Positions 1 through 8,136 are shown, counted from the stretch's first letter. The stretch is DNA of 36,871 nucleotides from Gammaproteobacteria bacterium (GCA_030066245.1 JASJBY010000001.1:1-36871); one strand, 5' to 3'. Notes: generated by a model not told the origin, from the sequence alone. Numbers and translations: made by a program.

Positions 1-483
1 CCCCGCTGCGGCGCCTGTCCGCTGCAGGAGGACTGTGTGGCGCGCCGACAGGGCAGCCAGGACCGCTACCCTGTCGCCAAAGCGCGCCGGTCGTTGCCCA
101 TCAGGCAGGTGACCTTCATCCTGCTGCGGGAGCCGGGGGGCGCCGTGCTCCTGGAGAGGCGACCGCCCACCGGCGTCTGGGGCAGCCTCTGGAGCCTGCC
201 CGAGTGTGCCCCGGAGATCCCGGTCGCCGACTGGTGTCTGGAACGCCTGGGCCGAACGCCGGCCGAAGTGCGCGAGCTTCCCCGGATGCGCCACACCTTC
301 ACCCACTTCCACCTGGATATCACTCCCGCCCTGGCCACCCTGGAAGCCCCCGGCGTCGGTGTATTGGATGGTGATCAGACCCTCTGGTATAACCCTCGCC
401 AACCTGGCGAGCTGGGCCTGCCGGCGCCGGTCGCACGCCTTATCGCCCGACTCAACGACGAACCACAGGAAACCCGCCCATGA
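1..483 (+). CDS. mutY: A/G-specific adenine glycosylase MutY, C-terminal part (5' truncated by window edge)
   Basis: Frame from nt 1 reads [14 protein letters not shown] (Cys pattern of the MutY FeS cluster), then a Nudix-like C-terminal domain ([26 protein letters not shown]). Confidence 0.9.
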   Translation, partial: PRCGACPLQEDCVARRQGSQDRYPVAKARRSLPIRQVTFILLREPGGAVLLERRPPTGVWGSLWSLPECAPEIPVADWCLERLGRTPAEVRELPRMRHTFTHFHLDITPALATLEAPGVGVLDGDQTLWYNPRQPGELGLPAPVARLIARLNDEPQETRP

Positions 484-746
484 CCCGCACCGTGCACTGC
501 GTGAAGCTCGGCCACGAGGCCGAGGGACTGGACCGCCCGCCCTACCCGGGCGAGCTGGGCCAACGCCTGTTCGAGAACGTATCCAAAGAAGGCTGGCAGC
601 TATGGCTCCGCCACCAGACCATGCTCATCAACGAATACCGCCTGAGCGTCATGGATCCTCAGGCCCGCAAGCTGCTCGAGAAGGAAATGGAGAAATTCTT
701 CTTCGGCGAAGGCTCGGAGAAACCGGAAGGTTACAGGGAGGAGTAG
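480..746 (+). CDS. yggX: YggX family Fe(2+)-trafficking protein
   Basis: [28 protein letters not shown]...[21 protein letters not shown] overlap with mutY, the usual mutY-yggX order. Confidence 0.93.
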   Translation: MTRTVHCVKLGHEAEGLDRPPYPGELGQRLFENVSKEGWQLWLRHQTMLINEYRLSVMDPQARKLLEKEMEKFFFGEGSEKPEGYREE

Positions 747-773
747 CGGGCAGCGGGCAGCGGGCAGCGGGCA
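746..773 (+). repeat. Four perfect tandem copies of GCGGGCA, left arm of an inverted pair
   Basis: gcgggcagcgggcagcgggcagcgggca read directly; inverted counterpart at 1195-1222. Confidence 0.85.
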
Positions 774-801
774 GCGAAAAGATTAGCGGGAGTAGCCGAG
801 C

Positions 802-1164
802 TTGGGAAGCTACAGGGAGCTCGACGTGTGGCAGAAATCCATGGACTTGGTGGTCGCCTGCTACCACGCCTCCAATGACTTTCCCGACCACGAGATCTAC
901 GGCATCACCAGTCAGCTTCGACGCGCCGCTGTGTCGGTTCCTGCAAATATCGCTGAAGGCCGGGGACGTCAGCACACGGCTGAGTTCATCCAGCACTTGT
1001 CCATAGCGACCGGCTCGCTGGCCGAGCTTGAGACGCACATGGAGCTTGCCCAGCGCCTCGGTTACATCGACGCAACGATTCTGGAAAGCGTGCTCGCACG
1101 CAGCAAAGAGGTGGGCAGGATGCTGAACGCGTTGCGAAACGCCCTGCGCCGCAAAGAGTCCTGA
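802..1164 (+). CDS. Four-helix bundle protein (S23/IVP family)
   Basis: YRELDVWQKSMDLV...ITSQLRRAAVSVPANIAEGRGR is the family signature; TTG start likely. Confidence 0.85.
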   Translation: MGSYRELDVWQKSMDLVVACYHASNDFPDHEIYGITSQLRRAAVSVPANIAEGRGRQHTAEFIQHLSIATGSLAELETHMELAQRLGYIDATILESVLARSKEVGRMLNALRNALRRKES

Positions 1165-1173
1165 GCAGCCGAA

Positions 1174-2304
1174 TCAGGTGGGTTCCGTCTTTCCTGCCCG
1201 CTGCCCGCCGCCCGCTGGCCGCTGAACGAGAAGCTCCGCTTCTCGTTCGTACTTCTTCAACAACACCCCCTCCTGGCCGCAACAGCTTGCGCTGCACTTC
1301 TTCACGGCGTGCAGCTCTCCGCTGTCGCCTTGCAGATAAGCATCCACCGGCAGGTTGGTGGTGGCGCAGTCGCAGCCTTTGTCGTCGTAGACGTACACGT
1401 TTTCCAGACCGACTTCGCGGGCCGCGTCGTGGGCGGCCCACAGGCTTTCGGAGGGCGTCGGCGGCACGTGGCCGAGCTTGAAGGCAGGGAAAAACTTTGT
1501 CACATGCCAGGGGCTGTCCGCACCCAGATGGTCGCGGATCCACAAGGCGATTCGCTCCAACTCGTCCCGGTCGTCGTTGCGACCGGGGATGACATTGGTG
1601 CGGGTCTCCACGTGGATGCCGAGCTCGTGGGCGCGCTCGATGGAGCGCAGCACCTGCTCGACCCGCGCCGCGCCGCAGATCTCCTGATAGAACTCGTCCC
1701 GCAGACTCTTGATGTCGGAGCACAACACGTCCACATACGGCGCCATCAGCTCCAGAGACTCGTCGGTCACGAAGCTGTTGGACACATAGACCGTATAGAG
1801 GCCCGCCTGCTGGGCAAGCTGGGAGACGTCCAGCACGTACTCCAGCCACACCGCCGGCTCCGAGTAGGTGAACGCAATGCCCTGGACGCCGTGCCGCTGA
1901 GCCGCCTCCACCAGCTGCTCCGGGGTCACGTAGACCGCCGTGGACTCGCCACGCGCCAGCTCGTCGAGAGCCGACACACCCCAGGATATCTCCAGATTGT
2001 GGCAGCCCCCGCAACGGAAGCTGCAACCATAGCTACCCACCGACATGACCTGGGTGCCGGGCCGGAAATGTTTGACCGGCTTGTCCTCCACGGGACCGAT
2101 ATCGATGGCGGAGATGATGCCGTAGGACAGGTTGTAGAGGGTCCCGTGGCGGTTTACGTGAGACTGGCAGAACCCTCGCTGCCCGTGCCGGAGGCCGCAG
2201 CGCCAAAGACACAGGTGGCAGCGGGTCTTGCCGTCCGGCAGCCGTTCCTGCAGGCGGGTGGGTACAAGCTGGTATTCACTGGGCGCCTTGCGCGGCAGGG
2301 CCAT
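1174..2304 (-). CDS. amrS: AmmeMemoRadiSam system radical SAM enzyme
   Basis: CSFRCGGC (CX3CX2C) radical SAM motif; CHLCLWRC, RGFCQSH, KHFRPGTQVMSVGSYGCSF, ETRTNVIPGRND; Cys-rich C-terminus. Confidence 0.88.
   Translation of the reverse strand: MALPRKAPSEYQLVPTRLQERLPDGKTRCHLCLWRCGLRHGQRGFCQSHVNRHGTLYNLSYGIISAIDIGPVEDKPVKHFRPGTQVMSVGSYGCSFRCGGCHNLEISWGVSALDELARGESTAVYVTPEQLVEAAQRHGVQGIAFTYSEPAVWLEYVLDVSQLAQQAGLYTVYVSNSFVTDESLELMAPYVDVLCSDIKSLRDEFYQEICGAARVEQVLRSIERAHELGIHVETRTNVIPGRNDDRDELERIALWIRDHLGADSPWHVTKFFPAFKLGHVPPTPSESLWAAHDAAREVGLENVYVYDDKGCDCATTNLPVDAYLQGDSGELHAVKKCSASCCGQEGVLLKKYEREAELLVQRPAGGGQRAGKTEPT
1195..1222 (-). repeat. Four heptamer units TGCCCGC/TGCCCGC/CGCCCGC/TGGCCGC, inverted relative to 746-773
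   Basis: 26 of 28 positions match the reverse complement of (GCGGGCA)x4. Confidence 0.75.
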
Positions 2305-2513
2305 GGCCGTTTAATCCCATATCTATAGAACGCCGGTAAAACTTAGTGGACCCGGCGACCGAAACGCAACCCCAATATCTGTCGGCCCACGCCAAATTGT
2401 AAGTACTCACTCACCCTCATACCTGGCAAGAAGGGGCGTGCACGTCACAAAGAATCGCGGGTGCCGCGCTAGACGCGAGGCTCATTTCGTGCTGAGCCCG
2501 ACGCCCCCTGTCC

Positions 2514-2542
2514 TTGACTGAAGCAAGCGCAACCGCTTTAAT
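2514..2542 (+). promoter_or_regulatory. Sigma-70-type promoter for tRNA-Phe (TTGACT-17 bp-TTTAAT) with GC-rich discriminator
   Basis: TTGACT 2514-2519, TTTAAT 2537-2542, 17 bp spacer, 16 bp upstream of the tRNA 5' end. Confidence 0.75.
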
Positions 2543-2558
2543 TTGCGTCCTTCCCGAA

Positions 2559-2634
2559 GGCCAGGTAGCTCAGTTGGTAGAGCAGGGGACTGAAAATCCC
2601 CGTGTCGGGTGTTCGATTCACCCCCTGGCCACCA
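2559..2634 (+). tRNA. tRNA-Phe (GAA), CCA encoded
   Basis: Acceptor GGCCAGG/CCTGGCC, anticodon stem-loop GGGGA-CTGAAAA-TCCCC, T-loop TTCGATT, 3' ACCA. Confidence 0.95.
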
Positions 2635-2705
2635 CTTGCCTGCACTAAATCCTGTCACGATCTACCTGCTACAGGTTCGTCGCCTCCAGGGCAGACGTTG
2701 CCATC

Positions 2706-2741
2706 TGCCCAAATTGGGCACTAAAATGCCCGAAATGGGCA
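2706..2741 (+). promoter_or_regulatory. Two palindromic operator-like sites overlapping the start of the HTH-nucleotidyltransferase gene
   Basis: TGCCCAAATTGGGCA (2706-2720) and TGCCCGAAATGGGCA (2727-2741); centres 21 bp apart. Confidence 0.7.
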
Positions 2742-3382
2742 ACCTTACCACAAACAAGGGAAGCCGGCCTGCGCGCCGCAGGGCCGCCGCATCCGGCTTG
2801 GCGGCGCCTACGGGGCTGGCCGATGCGCTGTTCACGACTACTCAGCAAAGGGTGCTGGCACTGCTATTCGGTCAGCCCGCACGCAGCTTCTTCGCAACCG
2901 AGTTGATAGAGCTCACCGGCTCCGGTTCCGGCGCTGTGCAGCGCGAACTCAAGCGTCTCACTTCCAGTGGCCTCGTGACCGTTACGCGCATCGGCAACCA
3001 GAAGCATTACCAGGCCAACCCCAACTCGCCTGTCTTCGAGGAGCTCCGTCGCCTCGTGCTGAAGACCATTGCGCTGGCGGAACCGATCCGGCAGGCGCTC
3101 GAGCCGCTGGCAGACCGCGTTGAGCTGGCCTTGCTGTACGGCTCCGTCGTAATGGGTACGGACACCGCCCAGAGCGACATCGACATCCTGATTGTCGCCG
3201 AAGAAGTCACGCTGGAGGATGTCTACTCGGCACTGGCTCCGGTGGAAACGGATCTGGACCGCAAGATCAACCCCACCTTGTACACCTCTCAGGAATTCGC
3301 TGCTCGGAAGGCATCCAAGAATGCTTTCCTTACCCGAGTGATTTCGGGGGAGCACCTGGTCCTGCTTGACGGCAAGACATGA
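2726..3382 (+). CDS. Winged-HTH plus nucleotidyltransferase (MNT) protein, antitoxin-like
   Basis: N-terminal wHTH (ATELIELTGSGSGAVQRELKRLTSSGLV) and NTase motif GSVVMGTDTAQSDIDILIV. The ORF-track start at 2609 overlaps the tRNA; ATG at 2726 or 2735 is preferred. Confidence 0.85.
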   Translation: MPEMGNLTTNKGSRPARRRAAASGLAAPTGLADALFTTTQQRVLALLFGQPARSFFATELIELTGSGSGAVQRELKRLTSSGLVTVTRIGNQKHYQANPNSPVFEELRRLVLKTIALAEPIRQALEPLADRVELALLYGSVVMGTDTAQSDIDILIVAEEVTLEDVYSALAPVETDLDRKINPTLYTSQEFAARKASKNAFLTRVISGEHLVLLDGKT

Positions 3383-3798
3383 GTCATCCGCAACTTGATA
3401 ACTTGGTGCGAATTGGGAAGCTGAAGACCGAGCCACCAGGCCAGGGGGAGTTGGAGGGCCTGGTGCGCTCAGGCGTCCGGCGGCTCGGCGACGCTGAGCG
3501 GCCGGAACTAAGCCCTGAGAGCCGTTTCGACCTCGCCTACAACGCCGCCCATGCGCTGGCCCTGGCAGCACTGCGTTACCGGGGCTATCGCTCGGAATCG
3601 CGTTACCTGGTGTTTCAGTGCCTGCAGCACACGATTGACCTTCCTCCGGTACAGTGGCGGGTTCTGGATCAGGCGCACCGCAAGCGCAACCTGGCCGAGT
3701 ATGAGGGCGATACGGAAATTGACGAACAGCTCGTAGCCGCGCTGGTGCGGGTCGCGCGCGAGGTCGCGAAGCGCGTCAACAAGTTGGTGAAATCATGA
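3379..3798 (+). CDS. HEPN-like partner protein of the MNT gene
   Basis: ATGA overlap with the NTase gene; all-helical; AHRKRNLAEYEG resembles a HEPN motif but lacks the canonical His. Confidence 0.65.
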   Translation: MSHPQLDNLVRIGKLKTEPPGQGELEGLVRSGVRRLGDAERPELSPESRFDLAYNAAHALALAALRYRGYRSESRYLVFQCLQHTIDLPPVQWRVLDQAHRKRNLAEYEGDTEIDEQLVAALVRVAREVAKRVNKLVKS

Positions 3799-3987
3799 AG
3801 ATGGAGGCCGCCTGAATGTCCAGAGTCAGTTAGAAAAGCAAGAGAACACACGCAAACGTCGTCAGCTACAAACCCGGCTTGCGGCGGTAAACGCTTTTTC
3901 CATCCCGGCAGACTTACAGGCGCGCGCGGCTGAGAGGAGTATACCGCCCCGGCTGACGAATCGCGTGTGCGACATGGCGTTGGCCGG

Positions 3988-5310
3988 TCAACCTGTCCAT
4001 TGAATACGCTGCCACAAGGCCTTCAACCGATTTCCCCTGGACGGATTCAACCAGGCTACGTAGGCAACTCTGCCCGCCAAGTGAAACTTGAAGTCCACGA
4101 GCCCCCGGCGATTCTGACTGTCAGGGCCGAAGCGAACGCAGTTGTGGAGTACTGCCTTCAGGCGATCGTACTCACGGCGGCGTGGATTGGGCTTTTCATT
4201 CACTACGACACCGGCCAGGCACTGACATTGCCCCTGTGTATTGAGCCGAGTCTTGCGGTGATTCACACTGAAGCCTTCCTCCATTGCCACCGCTCCGACT
4301 AACCCCTGAAGGTAAGGTGCCAGGCCAACCAGTTTCGAGGAGCCGGAGAATGCCAGATCATCCGCGTATCGGGTGTAATCGAGACCGAAGTGCTCAGCCA
4401 CCCCATGCAAGCGGCAATCAAGACGCCAGGCACAGAGATTGGCGATGGCCGGCGAGGTAGGCGCCCCTTGGGGAAGATGCTTCTGTAGCAGGCGCTTCTT
4501 CCGTGCCCAGGACAGCTCCCGATAAGGTGCGCCCGCCAGTACAGGTGAGACGGCGTGGGTGCAGAGCCCCTGGAGTAATCGGGCCACGGTCGACGGATAG
4601 CCAAGGCGACGGAACAGGGCGCCGATGCGCGGCGTAGGCACGGAGTGAAAAAAGTCCTTGAGATCCATGCGCAGGATAGCGGCCTTACCGATGTGGGGAG
4701 CCGCATAGCTCAAACAGGAGTGACGGCGCCTGAAGCCATGCGCACACGGGTGAGGCGGTACAAGGTTCAACAGCTCGTGCAGCACCTGCCGCTGTATTAT
4801 TTTCAGGCGAGACTTGGGGATTTCAATCAGCCGCCGCATCCCCGACCGTTTGGTGATCCACCGATAGCGATAGTGGTGCAGCTTCGGTTCCACCATCCTG
4901 CTCTGCAACGCTTCGCGGTCGGCAAACCATGCCAGCTCGTTATCGAGCAGCCCCAGCCAGAGTCGTAGATCCTTCCAGGTGGCAAGCCGGGGCAGGGGAA
5001 GGGTGAACAGGCCGTCGGGCAACGGCCCCATGACCGGCGGCTCGAGCAAAATATTCTGCCTGAGGTCGTGCTGGGATTGGCTCCAGATCTGGTGAAGGTC
5101 GTCCTGGTCCCGGAGAAACGCCGTCAGTCGCGACATGGACGGGGGACGTCCCTCGTCGAAATGAAACACCAGCCGAGCTGCCAGGCGCCGGGGGTCGGGA
5201 GAACCACCGCCCAAAGCCCTCCGTATCCGGTCCGCCAGAGATTCCTTGTCCCAGCTCCCCGCGGTCAGGGAAAGCGCCAGCCGCCGGACCTCGGTCGTGT
5301 AACTGGACAA
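3988..5310 (-). CDS. Retron-like reverse transcriptase with about 140 aa N-terminal extension
   Basis: AHGFRRRHSCLSYAAPH, ILRMDLKDFFHSV, LPQGAPTSPAIANL, YTRYADDLAFS, GFSVNHRKTRL, CLAGVVVNEKPNPRR; TTG start follows an in-frame TGA. Confidence 0.9.
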   Translation of the reverse strand: MSSYTTEVRRLALSLTAGSWDKESLADRIRRALGGGSPDPRRLAARLVFHFDEGRPPSMSRLTAFLRDQDDLHQIWSQSQHDLRQNILLEPPVMGPLPDGLFTLPLPRLATWKDLRLWLGLLDNELAWFADREALQSRMVEPKLHHYRYRWITKRSGMRRLIEIPKSRLKIIQRQVLHELLNLVPPHPCAHGFRRRHSCLSYAAPHIGKAAILRMDLKDFFHSVPTPRIGALFRRLGYPSTVARLLQGLCTHAVSPVLAGAPYRELSWARKKRLLQKHLPQGAPTSPAIANLCAWRLDCRLHGVAEHFGLDYTRYADDLAFSGSSKLVGLAPYLQGLVGAVAMEEGFSVNHRKTRLNTQGQCQCLAGVVVNEKPNPRRREYDRLKAVLHNCVRFGPDSQNRRGLVDFKFHLAGRVAYVAWLNPSRGNRLKALWQRIQWTG

Positions 5311-5396
5311 TCAGAGTTCCCGCCAGATTGAAAGGGCGCTGGCCAGGCGCCGTCTCGAGGTTGAAGGGTGCGACCGGCCTCCGACTTATCTCGTAA

Positions 5397-5535
5397 CGGC
5401 CGGTACAACTCTGCGTGAAGCGCAGCGGCGTACCGGCAATGCAATGGACCACAGACAACGCTTCCCCGGGGTTGCCCCGGAGAGTTCCTAGACCTGTACA
5501 GAGCCAGGCCCTGGAACTACTCGGAGCACCGGCCG
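5397..5535 (-). ncRNA. Candidate structured RNA (msr-msd-like) upstream of the RT
   Basis: Minus-strand hairpins at 5483-5518, 5466-5480 and 5399-5437; closing stem CGGCCGGT (5535-5528) with ACCGGCCG (5404-5397); weak TTGACT-17-CAAGAT promoter at 5572-5544. No folding program was run. Confidence 0.4.
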
Positions 5536-5741
5536 CGAGGGACATCTTGAAAACCGCATACGCTGAAGTCAAGCGGCAAATGCACCAAAGACTCGGAGAC
5601 CAGGGGGGCATCGGCGCCGGCCGGCGACACTGGGCCAGGTCAGAAATACATTCGAATCGCCAGGTCCGGCAAACGCGAAACACACCTGCCCGGTGCAGGC
5701 TCTGGCCAGGCGCTAGGTGAGCAACGCCGACCGAACGTGAC

Positions 5742-6734
5742 CTACGGCGAATTCGCCAGGTCTTCGACAACCCGGGCAAGGCCGATGACGACCCGGGTCA
5801 AAGCATCAAAATCGACGTGCTCCGGGGTGTCGCTGGGCTTGTGGTAGTGGGGATTTCGAAAGGGCGCCGTGTCGGTAACCATCAAGGCCGGGTAACCCTG
5901 CGTCCAGAACGACGCGTGGTCGGAACGCCCTACATCTTTCACGAGAGAATCTGGTGCGGCCACGCCTTCGGAGGGAAACTGGGCATGCTTGCGAAAACTC
6001 GCGATGCTACGCCGAACGAGTGCGCGGGACTTCAGATTGCCCACGAATGCAATAAATGCAGCCACGTCAGGATAGAACCAGGAAAAAGGCGGCGGGTAGT
6101 GCTGACTGCCAGGCTTGTCACTGTAATAGCCAAGACTCTCCAACGCGAGCATGCCGACAACGGCCGCGCCTTCCTCTCGAGCGCGTTTGGCATAGACCAC
6201 ACTGCCCATGAGCTCGGAGTAGGAAAACGGCTCTTCTTCATTTGTGAACGCGACAAGATGCACTGTCCTGCTCAATGGCTTGTCCCGTAATAACCGAGCG
6301 ACCTCAATGAGACCTGCGACCCCGGATGCGTTGTCGTCCGCCCCGGGCGATTTGGCTACCGTATCGTAATGGGCGCCCACTACCACGATCTCGCTCTTTC
6401 GGTCTGATCCAGGGACCCGCACCACCAGGTTCTTGAAGGGCTGCCCCACGTCGCCGAAAGCCTGGGTCCCGACCCCATAACCCACGGATTCGAGCGTTTC
6501 CTCAATGTAGGCTGCCGCGGCATTCAGGTGTTCGGGCACCCCGACGTTTCGTTCGCCGATTTGGCCGGCAAGGTGACGCACATGGGTTTCCAGATTGCGA
6601 CGGACGCTCTCCCCGGTCTCGCTCAATGGAGGCAGTTCTCCGGAGTAGGACTGGCCCGGCATGGCTATCACCAGATACAGGGAAGCCGAGGCCAGAAAAA
6701 GCAGGATAAGTGCGAAAGCAATCAGATAATTCAA
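5742..6734 (-). CDS. M28 family zinc peptidase, membrane-anchored
   Basis: N-terminal TM; GAHYDTV, PGADDNASG, TNEEEP, GRSDHASFW. Confidence 0.88.
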   Translation of the reverse strand: MNYLIAFALILLFLASASLYLVIAMPGQSYSGELPPLSETGESVRRNLETHVRHLAGQIGERNVGVPEHLNAAAAYIEETLESVGYGVGTQAFGDVGQPFKNLVVRVPGSDRKSEIVVVGAHYDTVAKSPGADDNASGVAGLIEVARLLRDKPLSRTVHLVAFTNEEEPFSYSELMGSVVYAKRAREEGAAVVGMLALESLGYYSDKPGSQHYPPPFSWFYPDVAAFIAFVGNLKSRALVRRSIASFRKHAQFPSEGVAAPDSLVKDVGRSDHASFWTQGYPALMVTDTAPFRNPHYHKPSDTPEHVDFDALTRVVIGLARVVEDLANSP

Positions 6735-6847
6735 TCGCAGTACCTAAGCGTAGCGAGATTCAAGGTTGTATCCTTGTCATGGGGCGGCCCGACGCGGGCC
6801 TGGCACGCGGATAGAAAAGGCCAGCCATTACCCGAGCTATCGGTGGG

Positions 6848-7747
6848 TCAGGGCGACAACCAGGCGAGGAAGGCTGCGGTCAGCGGCAGGCCGAAGCCGA
6901 CGAATATCAAGGCCGGTCGCTTCGTCCGCCGGGGTTCTTTGCCGATGAAAACCCCGGTACCGTCCTGGACCGTCGACCGGGACAACGCCGCCAACATCAT
7001 ACCCACCCAGAACAGGATCGCGAACCACAAGGAGACGTGACCAGGCCTAGGGGAGGGCAGACCGAGAAAACTCTGGATGGACGGCTGCAGCATGGCTGTC
7101 TGGGCCGTCAACAGGACCGTGGCCAGGATCATCCAGGTCCGACAGGTCTCCCAGAACGTGCAGACTGCCAAGCGCTTTCGTTGCCTCGACTCATTCCACT
7201 CCGTGACCCGCTGGGTGGCCAGGCCGGCGAGCTTGCTGACGCCGAAGCCCACAACCTGGCTCGCGCTCGGTGCGAACCGACTGGCGGCCAGTTCACCGAG
7301 TATGCCAGCCACCTCCGCGACCCCATTGCCTGCATTCACCGGCGCTTCTGGTCGAGCCGCTTCCTCGCCGAACCGGATGATGCGCCCCTCGAACACCAGG
7401 CCAGCGAGGTAGCCTACCATGGCACCCAGGTTGACGGATAAGGCCACCACCAGCCAGTGCCCTCCCGGGAGCCAAACGACCATGTTCCCGCCGGCCAGGA
7501 AACCGGCGATGGCCAGAAGACCTGCAACCCGATTTCGCCGCCACGACCAGCGCATCAACAGCAGCAAGGAGAGCTGACCCACCGCCACCGTTGAGACGAG
7601 CAACACCTGGAGGTCCCACGTTCGAGGCCGCCAGGACTCGACAACAGACAGCCAAAGAAGGAATGCAAGCGTCATGGCCGCTGCTGCGACGCTTACCGGA
7701 CCCTCGTCGATTACCACGCTGTATCCCTGGATCGGATCCTTATCCAT
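6848..7747 (-). CDS. Multi-pass membrane protein of unknown function
   Basis: Several hydrophobic segments; clean ORF in a minus-strand gene pair. Confidence 0.65.
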   Translation of the reverse strand: MDKDPIQGYSVVIDEGPVSVAAAAMTLAFLLWLSVVESWRPRTWDLQVLLVSTVAVGQLSLLLLMRWSWRRNRVAGLLAIAGFLAGGNMVVWLPGGHWLVVALSVNLGAMVGYLAGLVFEGRIIRFGEEAARPEAPVNAGNGVAEVAGILGELAASRFAPSASQVVGFGVSKLAGLATQRVTEWNESRQRKRLAVCTFWETCRTWMILATVLLTAQTAMLQPSIQSFLGLPSPRPGHVSLWFAILFWVGMMLAALSRSTVQDGTGVFIGKEPRRTKRPALIFVGFGLPLTAAFLAWLSP

Positions 7748-8032
7748 CCGGCCGCCTCCTAGGCCTGTTGTTTCACGGCGTTACCAGTTCCCTCCTCCGT
7801 CAACGGGCTGCCGGCCTGAATAACCACGGCAGGCGTGCTCTAAAGCAAGCCGCCCGCCGCTCTCCGCGAGAGCGTTCACCCCAGGTCAACGCCCTCGTCA
7901 GAAGTATAGAGCAGGAAATGTTTTACCGGTCGGCTGACTGCTGCTTCCCATCGCCGCCAGCCAGCCTGCGTTTCCGAAAGCTCACGAGCCAAACCTCACC
8001 GATCGAGCCCGCTTTCCGGCAAAAGACGAAAC

Positions 8033-8052
8033 GGGAACGTGTCCCCAGTTCC
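8033..8052. repeat. REP-like short palindromic fragment GGGAACGTGTCCCCAGTTCC
   Basis: GGAAC(8034-8038)/GTTCC(8048-8052); resembles, from memory, repeats near REP-associated transposases. Confidence 0.3.
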
Positions 8053-8136
8053 GCCTGCAATGGCCGTTTGCGTCGGCAGGGCAACGCTGCTAGTCTCCGC
8101 CGCTGCCCCGAGCTGAATCCGGAAAAAGAAAGGCTT

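Noticed and set aside
1309-2328. 339 aa plus-strand ORF
   Set aside because: Antisense to the radical SAM gene, whose CX3CX2C and other motifs are unambiguous.
2609-2725. Upstream start of the HTH-NTase ORF
   Set aside because: Would start inside tRNA-Phe and translate through the operator palindromes.
4940-5779. 279 aa minus-strand ORF overlapping the RT start and its leader
   Set aside because: Arg/Pro/Ser-rich with no motif, overlaps the RT N-terminus out of frame and the hairpin region. Considered as a retron accessory gene but unsupported.
5742-6734. M28 peptidase as a retron effector
   Set aside because: Adjacent and on the same strand, but it has a signal anchor and looks like an ordinary exported peptidase. 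Adjacency alone is not evidence of linkage.
7591-8136. N-terminal 182 aa of the 7591..9369 ORF
   Set aside because: In-frame open region without protein-like features; ATG at 8137 has a good RBS and begins a signal-anchor sequence.
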